A stretch of DNA of 64,000 nt, taken from NCBI RefSeq assembly GCF_000968375.1, contig NZ_CP009933.1, forward strand, positions 2,542,001 through 2,606,000, given 5' to 3'. Both the position numbers and the translations under genes were made by a program. Positions 28,270 to 36,921 of this stretch are shown here, one piece after another. The notes beneath the pieces were generated by a model. That model had not been told where the DNA came from, ran no database searches, and saw only the letters and a list, made by a program, of their open reading frames with translations. Positions within the stretch are counted from its first letter, which is position 1. Each line of letters begins with the position of its first letter. The DNA is from Clostridium scatologenes (lineage in GTDB: Bacteria; Bacillota; Clostridia; Clostridiales; Clostridiaceae).

Positions 28270-28314
28270 CGTGGTCTTACCACGTAGCTTATCATTAACA
28301 CACAATTTAGTCAA
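28270..28314 (-). promoter_or_regulatory. Promoter and FadR-type operator of the etfB operon
   Basis: The palindrome CGTGGTCTTACCACG (28270-28284) has the TGGTnnnACCA core of FadR/LldR operators. It lies between a minus-strand -35 TTGACT (28309-28314) with a weak -10 (GATAAG/TAAGCT) and the etfB RBS, so bound repressor would block initiation. Confidence 0.7.
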
Positions 28315-28395
28315 TAGGAAAAATGTATTTTTATACTGCAAATTTATTAATTATAAATTCAAGCTTCATAATTTTAAAAGTTAAGTTATAAAAAT

Positions 28396-28426
28396 AAACC
28401 ACTGCTATTTTTCTTAACAGTGGTTT
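28396..28426 (-). terminator. Terminator of iclR-type gene
   Basis: Stem AAACCACTG (28396-28404) with CAGTGGTTT (28418-28426) and A/T tracts outside, downstream of the IclR-type gene on the minus strand. Confidence 0.7.
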
Positions 28427-28530
28427 TATATATTAACTCATACAAAATACATAGATCTACTTAGCTAAATCATTAAAGTTAATAAGTTTTAATTATACAA
28501 ATCATTTTATAAAGTAAATATAATGGATAT

Positions 28531-29292
28531 TTAAATTCCTGCCATTAAAAGTTTTTCTGTAATAATTCTAGTGGTATTTTCTAAATGCTTTTGAATTTCC
28601 AGTATTCCTTTAGCCTTAAGCCTATTCATAGGTCCAGAAATACTGACAGCTGCTATCATTTTCTTATCACAATTAAATATAGGTGAAGCAATACATTGCA
28701 ATCCATATTCGTATTCCTCATTATCAAAAGCAATATTTGTATTTAAAATTTTTTCCTTTTCAACCAAAAAATCCTTATAATTTGTAATAGTGTTACTAGT
28801 TCTTTTTGTATTGTGAATTTGAAAATATTCCATTATTTCATTATCAGTCATATGTGCTAAAAATAATTTTCCCATTGCTGCACAATGCAGCAGAGAAGTT
28901 GGTACTAATTTTGAAACCAACACAGAAGATTCACCTTCAGCACTATTGATTGTAATAACTGATTCTTCATTTCTTATACCTACACTAACTGCTTCTCCTG
29001 TTGCATTTGATAATTCATTAATAAAAGAATCTGATAAACTTTTCAAATCTAAACCAGACTTTACTTTTTCTCCATATTGAATAAAAGTTATCGCCAATCT
29101 ATATTTATCCTCATTATCTTTTTCAACAAGCTTCCCATTATAAAGAGTATTCAATATTCTATAAACTGTAACTTTAGGCAAATTTAAAGAATTAGATATT
29201 GCTGACACTCCTAACGGAACATCAGATTGAAATAGTATATTTATTATTTGAATAGCCCTATCAACCATTAATATACTAGCATCTACTGACAA
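28531..29292 (-). CDS. IclR family transcriptional regulator
   Basis: A 253-residue protein with an N-terminal IclR winged helix (VDRAIQIINILFQ, LGVSAISNSLNLPKVTVYRILNTL) and a C-terminal IclR effector domain (SLLHCAAMGKLFLA, EYEYGLQCIASPIFN, MIAAVSISGP). It is divergent from a sodium:solute symporter and probably binds the palindromes GRAACGSCGTTYC at 29467 and 31179. It would control uptake and transamination genes; the ligand is unknown. Confidence 0.93.
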   Translation of the reverse strand: MSVDASILMVDRAIQIINILFQSDVPLGVSAISNSLNLPKVTVYRILNTLYNGKLVEKDNEDKYRLAITFIQYGEKVKSGLDLKSLSDSFINELSNATGEAVSVGIRNEESVITINSAEGESSVLVSKLVPTSLLHCAAMGKLFLAHMTDNEIMEYFQIHNTKRTSNTITNYKDFLVEKEKILNTNIAFDNEEYEYGLQCIASPIFNCDKKMIAAVSISGPMNRLKAKGILEIQKHLENTTRIITEKLLMAGI

Positions 29293-29432
29293 TAGGTATT
29301 CCCCCTTTTTCTTCTCTCAATTAGCATATTCTATAATTATAACTTAATTTGATTAAAGATACAATATTCCATAATATGTAACAAAGTATGAATTATTATG
29401 CAAAAAAAATAATAAAAATTTGTAAAATTGTA

Positions 29433-29479
29433 TTGATTTTAATTTTATACGTGTTAATATTAAATAGAAACGCCGTTCC
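29433..29479 (+). promoter_or_regulatory. Promoter and IclR-type operator of the symporter gene
   Basis: -35 TTGATT (29433-29438), 16-bp spacer, -10 TAATAT (29455-29460), then the palindrome GAAACGCCGTTCC (29467-29479) over the expected start of transcription. The inverse of the same site recurs at 31179-31191. The long leader 29480-29685 is AT-rich; a near-palindrome TATTATTTTACG/TAAAAATAATA lies at about 29486-29508. Confidence 0.65.
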
Positions 29480-29693
29480 AATTTAATATTATTTTACGTA
29501 AAAATAATAAAATGATGAAAAAAACATAGTAAAATCCAATGATATCAATGATTTTCCATATTTAAAATTTAATTTTAACGCTTATAACATATTTATTAAT
29601 AAATATTCAAAAATATCAAGATTAAAATCCTTTTTTCAAAAAACATATTCATAAATCTATTAAATATAGATAAATTCAAAGGAGGCTATTAAA

Positions 29694-31106
29694 ATGTTAA
29701 CTACATTCGATTACGGCATTATTATTTTATACTTTATTATAATGATAAGTATTGGTATTATTTCAACCAAATTCACAAAAACAAAGGAAGATTATCTAGT
29801 GGCTGGTAGAAGACTAGGGTTTCCTATGTTTTTTGGATGTATGGCTGCTCTTGCAGTAGGTGGTGCTGCAACAATAGGTAGTGCAAAACTAGGATACAAA
29901 TTTGGTATATCCGGTATCTGGCTTGGGGGAAGCTTAGGTCTTGGATTAATCGCACTTGGATTTTTAGTTTCTTCTAAGCTTTCCAAAATGAAAGCATTAA
30001 GTATTAACGAAGTTATAGAAAATAACTATGGTAAATCTGCTCGAATATTCAGTTCTCTGCTAACTTTTATATATACAATGATGATGAGTGTTGTACAAGT
30101 TGTATCTGTTGGGGCAATAATAAGCGGTATAATGGGTTGGAACGCACAACTTTCTATGTTAGTAGGTGGTGGAATAGTAATATTTTATACCTTTGTAGGT
30201 GGAATGTGGTCTGTTTCCATGACTGATATTATTCAATTTGTCATAAAAACTCTTGGTATTATTATATTAATTCCTATATTTGCATTAGTAAAAATAGGTG
30301 GTTTCAGCCATCTTACAGCATCATTACCTCAAACACATTTCAATCTGACAACCATGGGATATGATAGTATTGTCATGTATCTTCTAATGTATATTCCAGG
30401 TTTAATAATTGGACAAGATATATGGCAGCGTATATTTACAGCTAAAAACGAAAAAATTGCTAGAAAAGGAACTATTTTAGCTGGTTTTTACAGTATTATA
30501 TACGGATCTTCTACTGTTTTATTAGGTCTTTGTGTATATGTAGCTGCACCAGCATTAAAAAATCCACAAGATGCTTTTGTTACAGGTGTTACTTTATTCT
30601 TGCCAATTGGAATCAAGGGATTTGTTATAGCCGCAGCTATGGCAGCTACAATGTCTGTTGCCAGTGGTTCAGTTCTTGCATCTTCCACTATACTTTATAA
30701 TGATCTATATACCCGTTTTATTAATAAAACGCCTGATGAAAAAAAATCAATTTTAATTAATAGATTATTTGCTTTCTTAATTGGTGTTGGTGTTATGATA
30801 ATAGCATTTTTAATTCAAGATGTACTTACTGCATTGGATATGGCATATGCTTACTTATCAGGATGTGTATTTGTACCTGTACTTTCAGCCTTTGTACTTA
30901 AAAAGTTTAGTGCTAAAGCAGGACTTGCATCACTATTTTTAAGCACAATAGTAGTTTCTGTAACATTCTTCAAATATGGAGTTGATTCAAATTACCCTAT
31001 TATATTCGGAATAATCGTAGGAGCTCTTACATATTTAATTGTTAACTCAATGGACAAAAATAAAGTTGAATCTTCTATAGATGTAAAAGAAGATGCTGCT
31101 TCATAA
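29694..31106 (+). CDS. Sodium:solute symporter (SSS family)
   Basis: A 470-residue protein with about 13 membrane segments. SSS family marks are KEDYLVAGRRLG near residue 35, GGAATIGSAKLGYKFG, the GQDIWQRIFTAKNEK loop and AATMSVASGSVLASSTILYNDLY in the second half. It imports an organic acid, amino acid or similar solute with Na+. AAAGGAGG precedes the ATG. Regulation is probably by the divergent IclR-type protein. The aminotransferase downstream shares the operator, which suggests an amino-acid-like substrate; this is inference. Confidence 0.92.
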   Translation: MLTTFDYGIIILYFIIMISIGIISTKFTKTKEDYLVAGRRLGFPMFFGCMAALAVGGAATIGSAKLGYKFGISGIWLGGSLGLGLIALGFLVSSKLSKMKALSINEVIENNYGKSARIFSSLLTFIYTMMMSVVQVVSVGAIISGIMGWNAQLSMLVGGGIVIFYTFVGGMWSVSMTDIIQFVIKTLGIIILIPIFALVKIGGFSHLTASLPQTHFNLTTMGYDSIVMYLLMYIPGLIIGQDIWQRIFTAKNEKIARKGTILAGFYSIIYGSSTVLLGLCVYVAAPALKNPQDAFVTGVTLFLPIGIKGFVIAAAMAATMSVASGSVLASSTILYNDLYTRFINKTPDEKKSILINRLFAFLIGVGVMIIAFLIQDVLTALDMAYAYLSGCVFVPVLSAFVLKKFSAKAGLASLFLSTIVVSVTFFKYGVDSNYPIIFGIIVGALTYLIVNSMDKNKVESSIDVKEDAAS

Positions 31107-31120
31107 ATTATAAATTTATT

Positions 31121-31170
31121 TAAGATGGCTGACACGCTAGTTAATTAGTGTAGCAGCCTTCTATTTACCA
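31121..31170 (+). terminator. Imperfect hairpin terminator after the symporter gene
   Basis: GGCTG...CAGCC arms with partly paired inner sequence (about 31127-31158), followed by TTCTATTT. It separates the symporter from the aminotransferase promoter. Confidence 0.5.
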
Positions 31171-31171
31171 A

Positions 31172-31198
31172 CAATATTGGAACGGCGTTTCAATATTG
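31172..31198 (+). promoter_or_regulatory. Second IclR-type operator, upstream of the aminotransferase gene
   Basis: A 27-bp near-perfect palindrome whose core GGAACGGCGTTTC (31179-31191) is the inverse of the 29467-29479 site, here with extended arms CAATATTG on both sides. It lies 76 bases before the aminotransferase start. Confidence 0.65.
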
Positions 31199-31273
31199 TT
31201 TAATCCAACTTTTTCAAAGAACATTTGACAGAAGAAAGTAAAGGTGAAGTATTTAAATAAGGAGATGACTGTA

Positions 31274-32458
31274 ATGAAAAGCAAATTTTTATCTAAAAGA
31301 TATTGGAATGATATTACAACTCCAATGGGTGAAAGCAACGATTTTTTAAAAAAATTTAATGATATTATTGATTTTAGTCTTGGTGATCCTGACCTTACAA
31401 CTGATGAGCGAATAATAAATGCAGCATTTGAAGATGCAAAGAATGGCTATACACATTATACAGATTTCTATGGAGATATGGAATTAAGAAAAGAAATTTG
31501 CAAATATTATAAGGATGAATATGCTTATCCAGTTAATACTGAAGATTGCATGGTTACTACAAGTGGCTGCCATGCTATGTGGCTTGTACTTGAAGCCATT
31601 CTTGATGATGGAGATGAAGTTATTATACCTGGACCATATTTTACTCCATATCCTCAGCAAGTCAAATTGGCTAGAGGAATTCCAGTAGTGCTAGAAACTA
31701 AAGAAGAAGAAGAATTTCAAATTAATGCAGAAAGATTGGAAAAATTAATCACAAATAGAACTAAAGCAATTATTATAAATACACCTAATAATCCTACTGG
31801 TACATGCTTTAGTTTAAAAACATTAGAGTCTATTGCAGCTATTGCTAAAAAATATGATTTACTCATAATTGCAGATGATATTTATACATTATTCAGTTAT
31901 TCAGAACCTTTTATTCCAATTATGACCTTGAAGGATATGAGAGAAAGAACAATTTCCATTAATAGTTTTTCAAAAAATTACGTTATGACTGGATGGAGAA
32001 TAGGATATGTTATAGCACCTTCATACATTATAAATACTATTAAAGATATAAATGAAAATAATGTGTTTACAGCTCCTTCAATTTCTCAGAGAGCGGCTCT
32101 GTATGCACTTAAAAATAGAAAAGAAATTCAACCAGAGATAGTAAGATCTTATAAAGAAAGAATTCTTTATGCTTATGAAAGGATAACTGAAATTTCAAAT
32201 ATGTCAGTACTTTATCCTCGTGGAAGCATATATTTATTTGTAAATATAAAAGAAACGGGCTTAAGTTCTGATGAAGTGGCAAAAAGACTGCTTGAAGAAG
32301 CTCATGTTTTAGTTTTACCTGGAAATGCTTTTGGAAAATGTGGTGAAGGATATATTAGATTGGCCATGACTATGGGAATAGACAAAATGAACACTGCTTT
32401 CAATAGGATTGCTAAAATGAGTTTATTCCAAAATCAAAAATCTCATAGCTTTGCATAA
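31274..32458 (+). CDS. PLP-dependent class I/II aminotransferase
   Basis: A 394-residue fold-type I aminotransferase (aspartate/aromatic type). Visible are the small-domain DFSLGDPDL, TTSGCHAMWL, the NTPNNPTGT aspartate-binding loop, IIADDIYTLF (Asp/Tyr ring contacts), the Schiff-base lysine in SFSKNYVMTGWRIGY and the C-terminal EGYIRLAM with the carboxylate-binding Arg. The ATG at 31274 follows AAGGAG; the frame opens at a GTG at 31244 without an RBS. An IclR-type operator lies upstream. The amino donor is unknown. Confidence 0.92.
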   Translation: MKSKFLSKRYWNDITTPMGESNDFLKKFNDIIDFSLGDPDLTTDERIINAAFEDAKNGYTHYTDFYGDMELRKEICKYYKDEYAYPVNTEDCMVTTSGCHAMWLVLEAILDDGDEVIIPGPYFTPYPQQVKLARGIPVVLETKEEEEFQINAERLEKLITNRTKAIIINTPNNPTGTCFSLKTLESIAAIAKKYDLLIIADDIYTLFSYSEPFIPIMTLKDMRERTISINSFSKNYVMTGWRIGYVIAPSYIINTIKDINENNVFTAPSISQRAALYALKNRKEIQPEIVRSYKERILYAYERITEISNMSVLYPRGSIYLFVNIKETGLSSDEVAKRLLEEAHVLVLPGNAFGKCGEGYIRLAMTMGIDKMNTAFNRIAKMSLFQNQKSHSFA

Positions 32459-32486
32459 GTTTATATTTAAGATTTTAAAAAATAAT

Positions 32487-32535
32487 CCTCAGATTGCTTA
32501 CAAGAACACACCTTTTAGCAATTTGAGGAATTTTT
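32487..32535 (+). terminator. Intrinsic terminator after the aminotransferase gene
   Basis: Stem 32487-32498 with 32517-32528 (one G-T pair), then AATTTTTTTATT. It can also serve the convergent ABC permease transcript. Confidence 0.8.
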
Positions 32536-32574
32536 TTATTTGTTCTTTAAAATTATTATTATAATTTTGGTATT

Positions 32575-33309
32575 TCAATTTTTTTCACTATATTTTAGAC
32601 CTTTCAGTATAAAGACAGAAAGACAACCACATAGTAACAAGATTATAATACTTCCTATCCGACTTTGTACAGTAGCTTCATAGTAACCAGCAACCCCAAA
32701 TACTGCCGTAATCGGATAGAATGTTTTTAGAGTGTTTGACATACTCATAAATATTCCAGCAAAAGAGTAGATTTCAGTTAATACTAATGCAATCCAATAG
32801 CCTTTTTTCATATAAGATACCAATGCAATAATGGGCGAGATAACAAGGAATATACCCACACCTTGAAGAAAATACATTTTTAGAAAATCTAAAATCATTC
32901 CTACTGATAAATTGGAAAGATGTAATATTGCCTCAGTCAGAAGTGCTATTGCAAAAAGCAGTAAATAAATGAAAATGCTGAATAAAAAAGTAATAATCAT
33001 TTTTGTAGCAATTAACTTTGTTTCATTTATAGGAATAATTATCAAAGATTTTATAGTATCCTCATCTTCTTCACGACAAATCATATAACTTCCCAAAAGA
33101 GAAATTACTGCAGGAAGAACAAAAAATGTTGCCCAAGTCTGAGCCATATTCATATACCATCCTGCACTGTCTATATCTCGTGAACCATTATACGTAAACC
33201 ATCCCTGTATAAAAACAATAACAGCTACCATAACTGTTGCAAAAATTGTAATACAAACAATATTTGAACGCCGAATCTTTTGAAGTTCAGCCCAAAGTAA
33301 AATTCGCAT
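32575..33309 (-). CDS. ABC-2 type permease (lantibiotic/bacitracin exporter, second permease)
   Basis: A 244-residue protein with six membrane segments of the ABC-2/MutG-SpaG-like family. It begins MRILLWAELQKIRRSN, followed by a large first loop and a cytoplasmic CREEDEDTIKSLIIIPI segment. Its ATG overlaps the stop of the preceding permease (TAATG). It is the last gene of the ATPase-permease-permease set, which would expel or shed a membrane-active peptide antibiotic. Confidence 0.88.
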   Translation of the reverse strand: MRILLWAELQKIRRSNIVCITIFATVMVAVIVFIQGWFTYNGSRDIDSAGWYMNMAQTWATFFVLPAVISLLGSYMICREEDEDTIKSLIIIPINETKLIATKMIITFLFSIFIYLLLFAIALLTEAILHLSNLSVGMILDFLKMYFLQGVGIFLVISPIIALVSYMKKGYWIALVLTEIYSFAGIFMSMSNTLKTFYPITAVFGVAGYYEATVQSRIGSIIILLLCGCLSVFILKGLKYSEKN

Positions 33310-34055
33310 TATTCACATCTCCTTTTCAATGCAGCATTTGCAATTAATATTGCAGTAATATCCCAAACGCAAATACAAAGAAGCGCTAAATTAATGTTAA
33401 TTGCTTGCGTAAATGCAAGACCCGGAATATCTCCATTTCGCATGACAATAACTGACATACTGGATAATGGATGTATATACATATTTATCGTCATTAAAAT
33501 AAATCCAAGAAAGGCATAAACCAATTCTATAGAAACTGGTAGGATATATCCTTTTTGCGACACAGCTATTGACAATATGGGCAGCATCGCAAAAGCAGTA
33601 ATGACACCGATCTCTAAACATTTTTTCAACAAAAATAAAACGCTTCCCCAATCAAATATGACATATCCAGGAAGTACACTGAAAATAACAGAAGCAGCAG
33701 CTGTAATAAGCATGAAACAAATAGAGTAAATCAAAACAACAAAAAATTTACTAAAAAAGTATCCCATTTTGCTGATAGGCACAATCCAAAGTTGTTTAAG
33801 CATATCATACTGATTTTCGTCATACATAAGCATAGTGCAAAGTACTCCCAAAACAAAGGGCAAGATAATAAACATGGTAAAACCAAACGCTGACCATTTA
33901 TAAAATTGTACAGGATCAACACCTGCTTTTTTTGTATATTTGAATAATAAGAATGCTAGAAATGGCATTACGAAGGCCGACAACATCATAATCCACACAA
34001 ATTTTCTACGTCGTAGTTTAAGAAATTCTATTTGAATAAGTCTAAGCAATGCCAT
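33309..34055 (-). CDS. ABC-2 type permease (lantibiotic/bacitracin exporter, first permease)
   Basis: A 248-residue protein with six membrane segments, starting ALLRLIQIEFLKLRRRKFVW, typical of MutE/SpaE/BcrB-like permeases. The cytoplasmic MYDENQYDMLKQLWIVPISK loop is the likely ATPase contact. The start overlaps the ATPase gene by 14 bases and the end overlaps the next permease by 1 base, so all three are translationally coupled. Confidence 0.88.
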   Translation of the reverse strand: MALLRLIQIEFLKLRRRKFVWIMMLSAFVMPFLAFLLFKYTKKAGVDPVQFYKWSAFGFTMFIILPFVLGVLCTMLMYDENQYDMLKQLWIVPISKMGYFFSKFFVVLIYSICFMLITAAASVIFSVLPGYVIFDWGSVLFLLKKCLEIGVITAFAMLPILSIAVSQKGYILPVSIELVYAFLGFILMTINMYIHPLSSMSVIVMRNGDIPGLAFTQAININLALLCICVWDITAILIANAALKRRCE

Positions 34056-34965
34056 CCCCTCCTGTAATTTTTCTGAAATAGTCCTCTAGAGTATCATTAC
34101 AAAGCCCTGAACTGATAACCGACACCTCACTAAGCATAAGTGTCTTATTGACAGATGCCATATCCAGAGACATATCATAGAGTTGTAACGTATGGTCATC
34201 TTGCACAGAATATTCTTTCAAGCCGAATTGACGTTCCAAAATTAAGATTGCTTTAGAAACATCAGAAACTTGAAGTAGAATATACCTACCGTTTTTTCGC
34301 TTAAGTTCCTCCATGCTACTTTCTTCAAGCAGAACACCGTTGTCAATAATTCCAATATCATCCGCAAGTAATGAGATTTCCGAAAGAATATGACTGGAAA
34401 TAAGAATTGTCTTTCCATGCTCAACACTCAAATTCTTAATAAAATCTCTTACTTCTGCAATGCCAATAGGATCAAGACCGTTTGTAGGTTCGTCCAAAAT
34501 CAACAGTTCTGGGTCATGCAAAATAGCATTAGCAATACCAAGGCGCTGCTTCATTCCGAGGGAATACTTACTAAACAGCTTTTTGTCTTTATAAGGTAAT
34601 CCTACTACTTTCAATGCGTTTTCAACTGCATGTGGGGCTGCTGTGCCGCGTAGCCTTGCAAAAATTTCTAAATTTTCCGTTCCTGTCAAATTTGGATAAA
34701 ATCCTGGTGTTTCGATAATAGCACCGATGCGAGGATATACTTGTCTTTCCTGGCCTTTAATATTCTGTCCAAATACATCTACCTCTCCAGAAGTAATTGG
34801 AGTTAACCCTAAAATCATTTTCATAATAGTAGTTTTTCCAGCTCCGTTGCGCCCTAACAAACCGTAAATCTGGCCTTTTTTTACATGAAGATTAACTGTG
34901 TTAACTACTGTCTGATCTCCATAAATTTTTGTCAGTTGTTTCGTTTCAATAACAAAATCATTCAT
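34042..34965 (-). CDS. ABC transporter ATP-binding protein (BcrA/lantibiotic immunity type)
   Basis: A 307-residue ATPase. Walker A GRNGAGKTT (about 38-46), Q-loop in IIETPGFYPNLTG, signature YSLGMKQRL, Walker B LLILDEPTNGLDP and the H-loop ISSHILSE are intact. A C-terminal extension of about 90 residues is typical of BcrA-like subunits. The ATG at 34965 follows GAGGAAA; an upstream TTG at 34986 has no RBS. It is the first gene after a promoter with 11-bp direct repeats that fit activation by the adjacent OmpR-type regulator. Confidence 0.92.
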   Translation of the reverse strand: MNDFVIETKQLTKIYGDQTVVNTVNLHVKKGQIYGLLGRNGAGKTTIMKMILGLTPITSGEVDVFGQNIKGQERQVYPRIGAIIETPGFYPNLTGTENLEIFARLRGTAAPHAVENALKVVGLPYKDKKLFSKYSLGMKQRLGIANAILHDPELLILDEPTNGLDPIGIAEVRDFIKNLSVEHGKTILISSHILSEISLLADDIGIIDNGVLLEESSMEELKRKNGRYILLQVSDVSKAILILERQFGLKEYSVQDDHTLQLYDMSLDMASVNKTLMLSEVSVISSGLCNDTLEDYFRKITGGDGIA

Positions 34966-35044
34966 ATAAAATTTCCTCACTTTCAATAACTTTGTTTTAG
35001 CAATGTGACGGCAGAATCACTCACAATTAAAAGTATAAAACATT

Positions 35045-35073
35045 AACCTTGCCATAACCTTGCCATAACCTTG
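35045..35073 (-). promoter_or_regulatory. Three 11-bp direct repeats, likely response-regulator sites of the ABC operon
   Basis: Two and a half tandem copies of AACCTTGCCAT on the plus strand (35045-35055, 35056-35066, 35067-35073), read as AAGGTTATGGC on the minus strand. They overlap the -35 zone of a TATACT -10, an arrangement common for OmpR/PhoB regulators that activate transcription. Confidence 0.65.
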
Positions 35074-35096
35074 TTTTTATCTTGTTTTAGCAATAC

Positions 35097-35124
35097 AAAA
35101 GCCCTGTGCTATCACAGGGCTTTT
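35097..35124 (-). terminator. Terminator between histidine kinase and ABC genes
   Basis: A perfect 12-bp stem AAAAGCCCTGTG (35097-35108) with CACAGGGCTTTT (35113-35124), overlapping the last codons and stop of the kinase gene. It separates kinase transcription from the regulated ABC promoter. Confidence 0.75.
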
Positions 35125-36029
35125 GGCAATAAAATTGTGAATGTAGTTCCAGAACCGACAATGCTGTCCGCTGTAATCGTTCCTTTATGAGCGCTGACAA
35201 GCTCTTTGGAAATAGAAAGCCCAAGCCCGTTTCCTTTGGCAGCTCGTGAATGGTCGCATTGATACATTCTTTCAAAAATAAGTGAGAGATTATCAGAAGA
35301 TATACCTTTCCCGTTGTCTGCTATTACAATTTTAGCCTGTTGCTCATTCTCAAAAATATGCATCGACATATTATCACCCTCACTGTGGGCAATAATATTT
35401 TGTAATAGATTATTGAGAATACGGATATATGCAGTTGCGTCTATACGCATGGAATACTCTGTTTCAGGTATATCAAATTCATATTCAAAATGGCTGTTTT
35501 CTAAAATAGGAATCCAATCAGCTATAATATTACGGGATAACTCATTCAAATCAAAAATCTCAAAATGAAAAATTTGTTCCCCGGAATCTAATTTAACCCA
35601 TTCAAACAGATTTTCTACAAAATGTTTTAAGTGCTGGGCTTTATCAGATGCAACATGGATATATTCGTCCTTTTCTTCTCCTGCAACAATTTTACTTTCG
35701 ATTGCTTCCAAATACCCAACTAAAGAAGCAAGTGGAGTTTTCACATCATGGGAAAGACTTGTCATTAAGCGTTTGTATGCCTGTTCTGATTGCTTTTGCT
35801 GAATAAGTCGTAATTGGCTGTTGATTGCAATTTCGTTAATACCATAACAAATTTGCCTTGTCATATCGCTTTCCCTTGCTAAAATACGTCGATTAAGGTT
35901 TCCATTTTTTATATCTTCTAAAGCGTCTTTCATAAGTGCAAGCTGTATTCGGACACGCCGTAAGACAGAAACAAGATACGCTATAATAAGCATGGCAAGA
36001 AGCAACGCAAAAAATAGATAAACATTCAT
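35112..36029 (-). CDS. Sensor histidine kinase
   Basis: A 305-residue kinase with one N-terminal membrane segment (about 3-22), a short HAMP-like helix (ALEDIKNGNLNRRI), the H box SLSHDVKTPLASLVGYLE (His94), N box NNLLQNIIAH, G1 IADNGKGIS, F box and G2 GNGLGLSISKEL. There is almost no extracellular part, as in intramembrane-sensing kinases of peptide-antibiotic systems. The ATG at 36029 follows AAGGAGG, which lies in the end of the response-regulator gene; the stop-to-start gap is 5 bases. Confidence 0.92.
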   Translation of the reverse strand: MNVYLFFALLLAMLIIAYLVSVLRRVRIQLALMKDALEDIKNGNLNRRILARESDMTRQICYGINEIAINSQLRLIQQKQSEQAYKRLMTSLSHDVKTPLASLVGYLEAIESKIVAGEEKDEYIHVASDKAQHLKHFVENLFEWVKLDSGEQIFHFEIFDLNELSRNIIADWIPILENSHFEYEFDIPETEYSMRIDATAYIRILNNLLQNIIAHSEGDNMSMHIFENEQQAKIVIADNGKGISSDNLSLIFERMYQCDHSRAAKGNGLGLSISKELVSAHKGTITADSIVGSGTTFTILLPKAL

Positions 36030-36034
36030 ATTTA

Positions 36035-36736
36035 TCAAGCCTCCTTATTAAAACGATAGCCTACACCTCGGACTGTTAAAATATAAAATGGATGATTGGG
36101 ATCTGGTTCAATCTTTTTACGCAATTTACTGATAAAAGACATAATGTTACTATCATCATAGGCATATTCTTCTTCCCATACCTGCATATAAATCTGTTTT
36201 TTGGTAAACACCCGTCCCTTATTGGAAGCCAGAAATGAAAGCAAATCAAATTCTTTGCTTGTAAGCTCAACTGAAATGTCATTAACAGAAACCATGCGAT
36301 TTACTTTATCAATCACCATACCCTTTAACATTATATAATCAGTGTCCGTTACAAAAGTCGGGTTCAAGGTAGTGTAGCGGCGAATAAGAGAATTTACACG
36401 AGCCATCAATTCGTTAATGCTGAAGGGTTTTGTTAGGTAATCGTCAGCACCTAGCCGCAGCCCAGAAACCTTATCCTCCTCATCACTTTTAGCAGTTAGC
36501 ATAAGCACTGGGATATTATTCGTTTCCCTAATTTTTTTCAGAACTTGGAAACCGTCTATATCCGGCATCATTACATCCAAAATTACAAGAGAACAGCTGC
36601 TTTTGTTTTCGTCGACCAAACGCAGCCCCTCTACACCGCCATGTGCAATAATAGCAGATAAATTCTCTTGCTCAACACATTTTTTCATAAGAGTGCAAAG
36701 CTCTTTGTCATCATCTATAATCAAAACATTATTCAT
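36035..36736 (-). CDS. OmpR family response regulator
   Basis: A 233-residue regulator. The receiver domain has IIDDD, phospho-acceptor Asp54 in VILDVMMPD, MLTAK and TKPF. The winged-helix DNA-binding domain has ELTSKEFDLLSFLASNKGRVFTK in part and TVRGVGYRF at the end. The ATG at 36736 follows GGAGGAG. The promoter TTGATA-17 bp-TATAAT (36794-36822, minus strand) is near consensus. It is paired with the kinase and the ABC exporter. Confidence 0.93.
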   Translation of the reverse strand: MNNVLIIDDDKELCTLMKKCVEQENLSAIIAHGGVEGLRLVDENKSSCSLVILDVMMPDIDGFQVLKKIRETNNIPVLMLTAKSDEEDKVSGLRLGADDYLTKPFSINELMARVNSLIRRYTTLNPTFVTDTDYIMLKGMVIDKVNRMVSVNDISVELTSKEFDLLSFLASNKGRVFTKKQIYMQVWEEEYAYDDSNIMSFISKLRKKIEPDPNHPFYILTVRGVGYRFNKEA

Positions 36737-36793
36737 GTTGTAGCTCCTCCCCATCTTTGCTCTGCCATTCTTTCTACAAACTCCATCAGTGTA

Positions 36794-36822
36794 ATTATAG
36801 GCGGACAGACGAATAATATCAA
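36794..36822 (-). promoter_or_regulatory. Near-consensus promoter of the response-regulator/kinase operon
   Basis: On the minus strand: TTGATA (36817-36822), 17-bp spacer, TATAAT (36794-36799). Confidence 0.75.
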
Positions 36823-36859
36823 GTGTCTACTTATTATTTAAATAAAACCAATTAAATTA

Positions 36860-36889
36860 TTGATTGGTAATGAATATAAGAAGTATAAT
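36860..36889 (+). promoter_or_regulatory. Promoter of second MalT/LuxR-type gene
   Basis: TTGATT (36860-36865), 18-bp spacer, TATAAT (36884-36889), 32 bases before the TTG start. Confidence 0.65.
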
Positions 36890-36921
36890 ATAAAAATAGG
36901 ATTAATCGAGGTGATATCACA

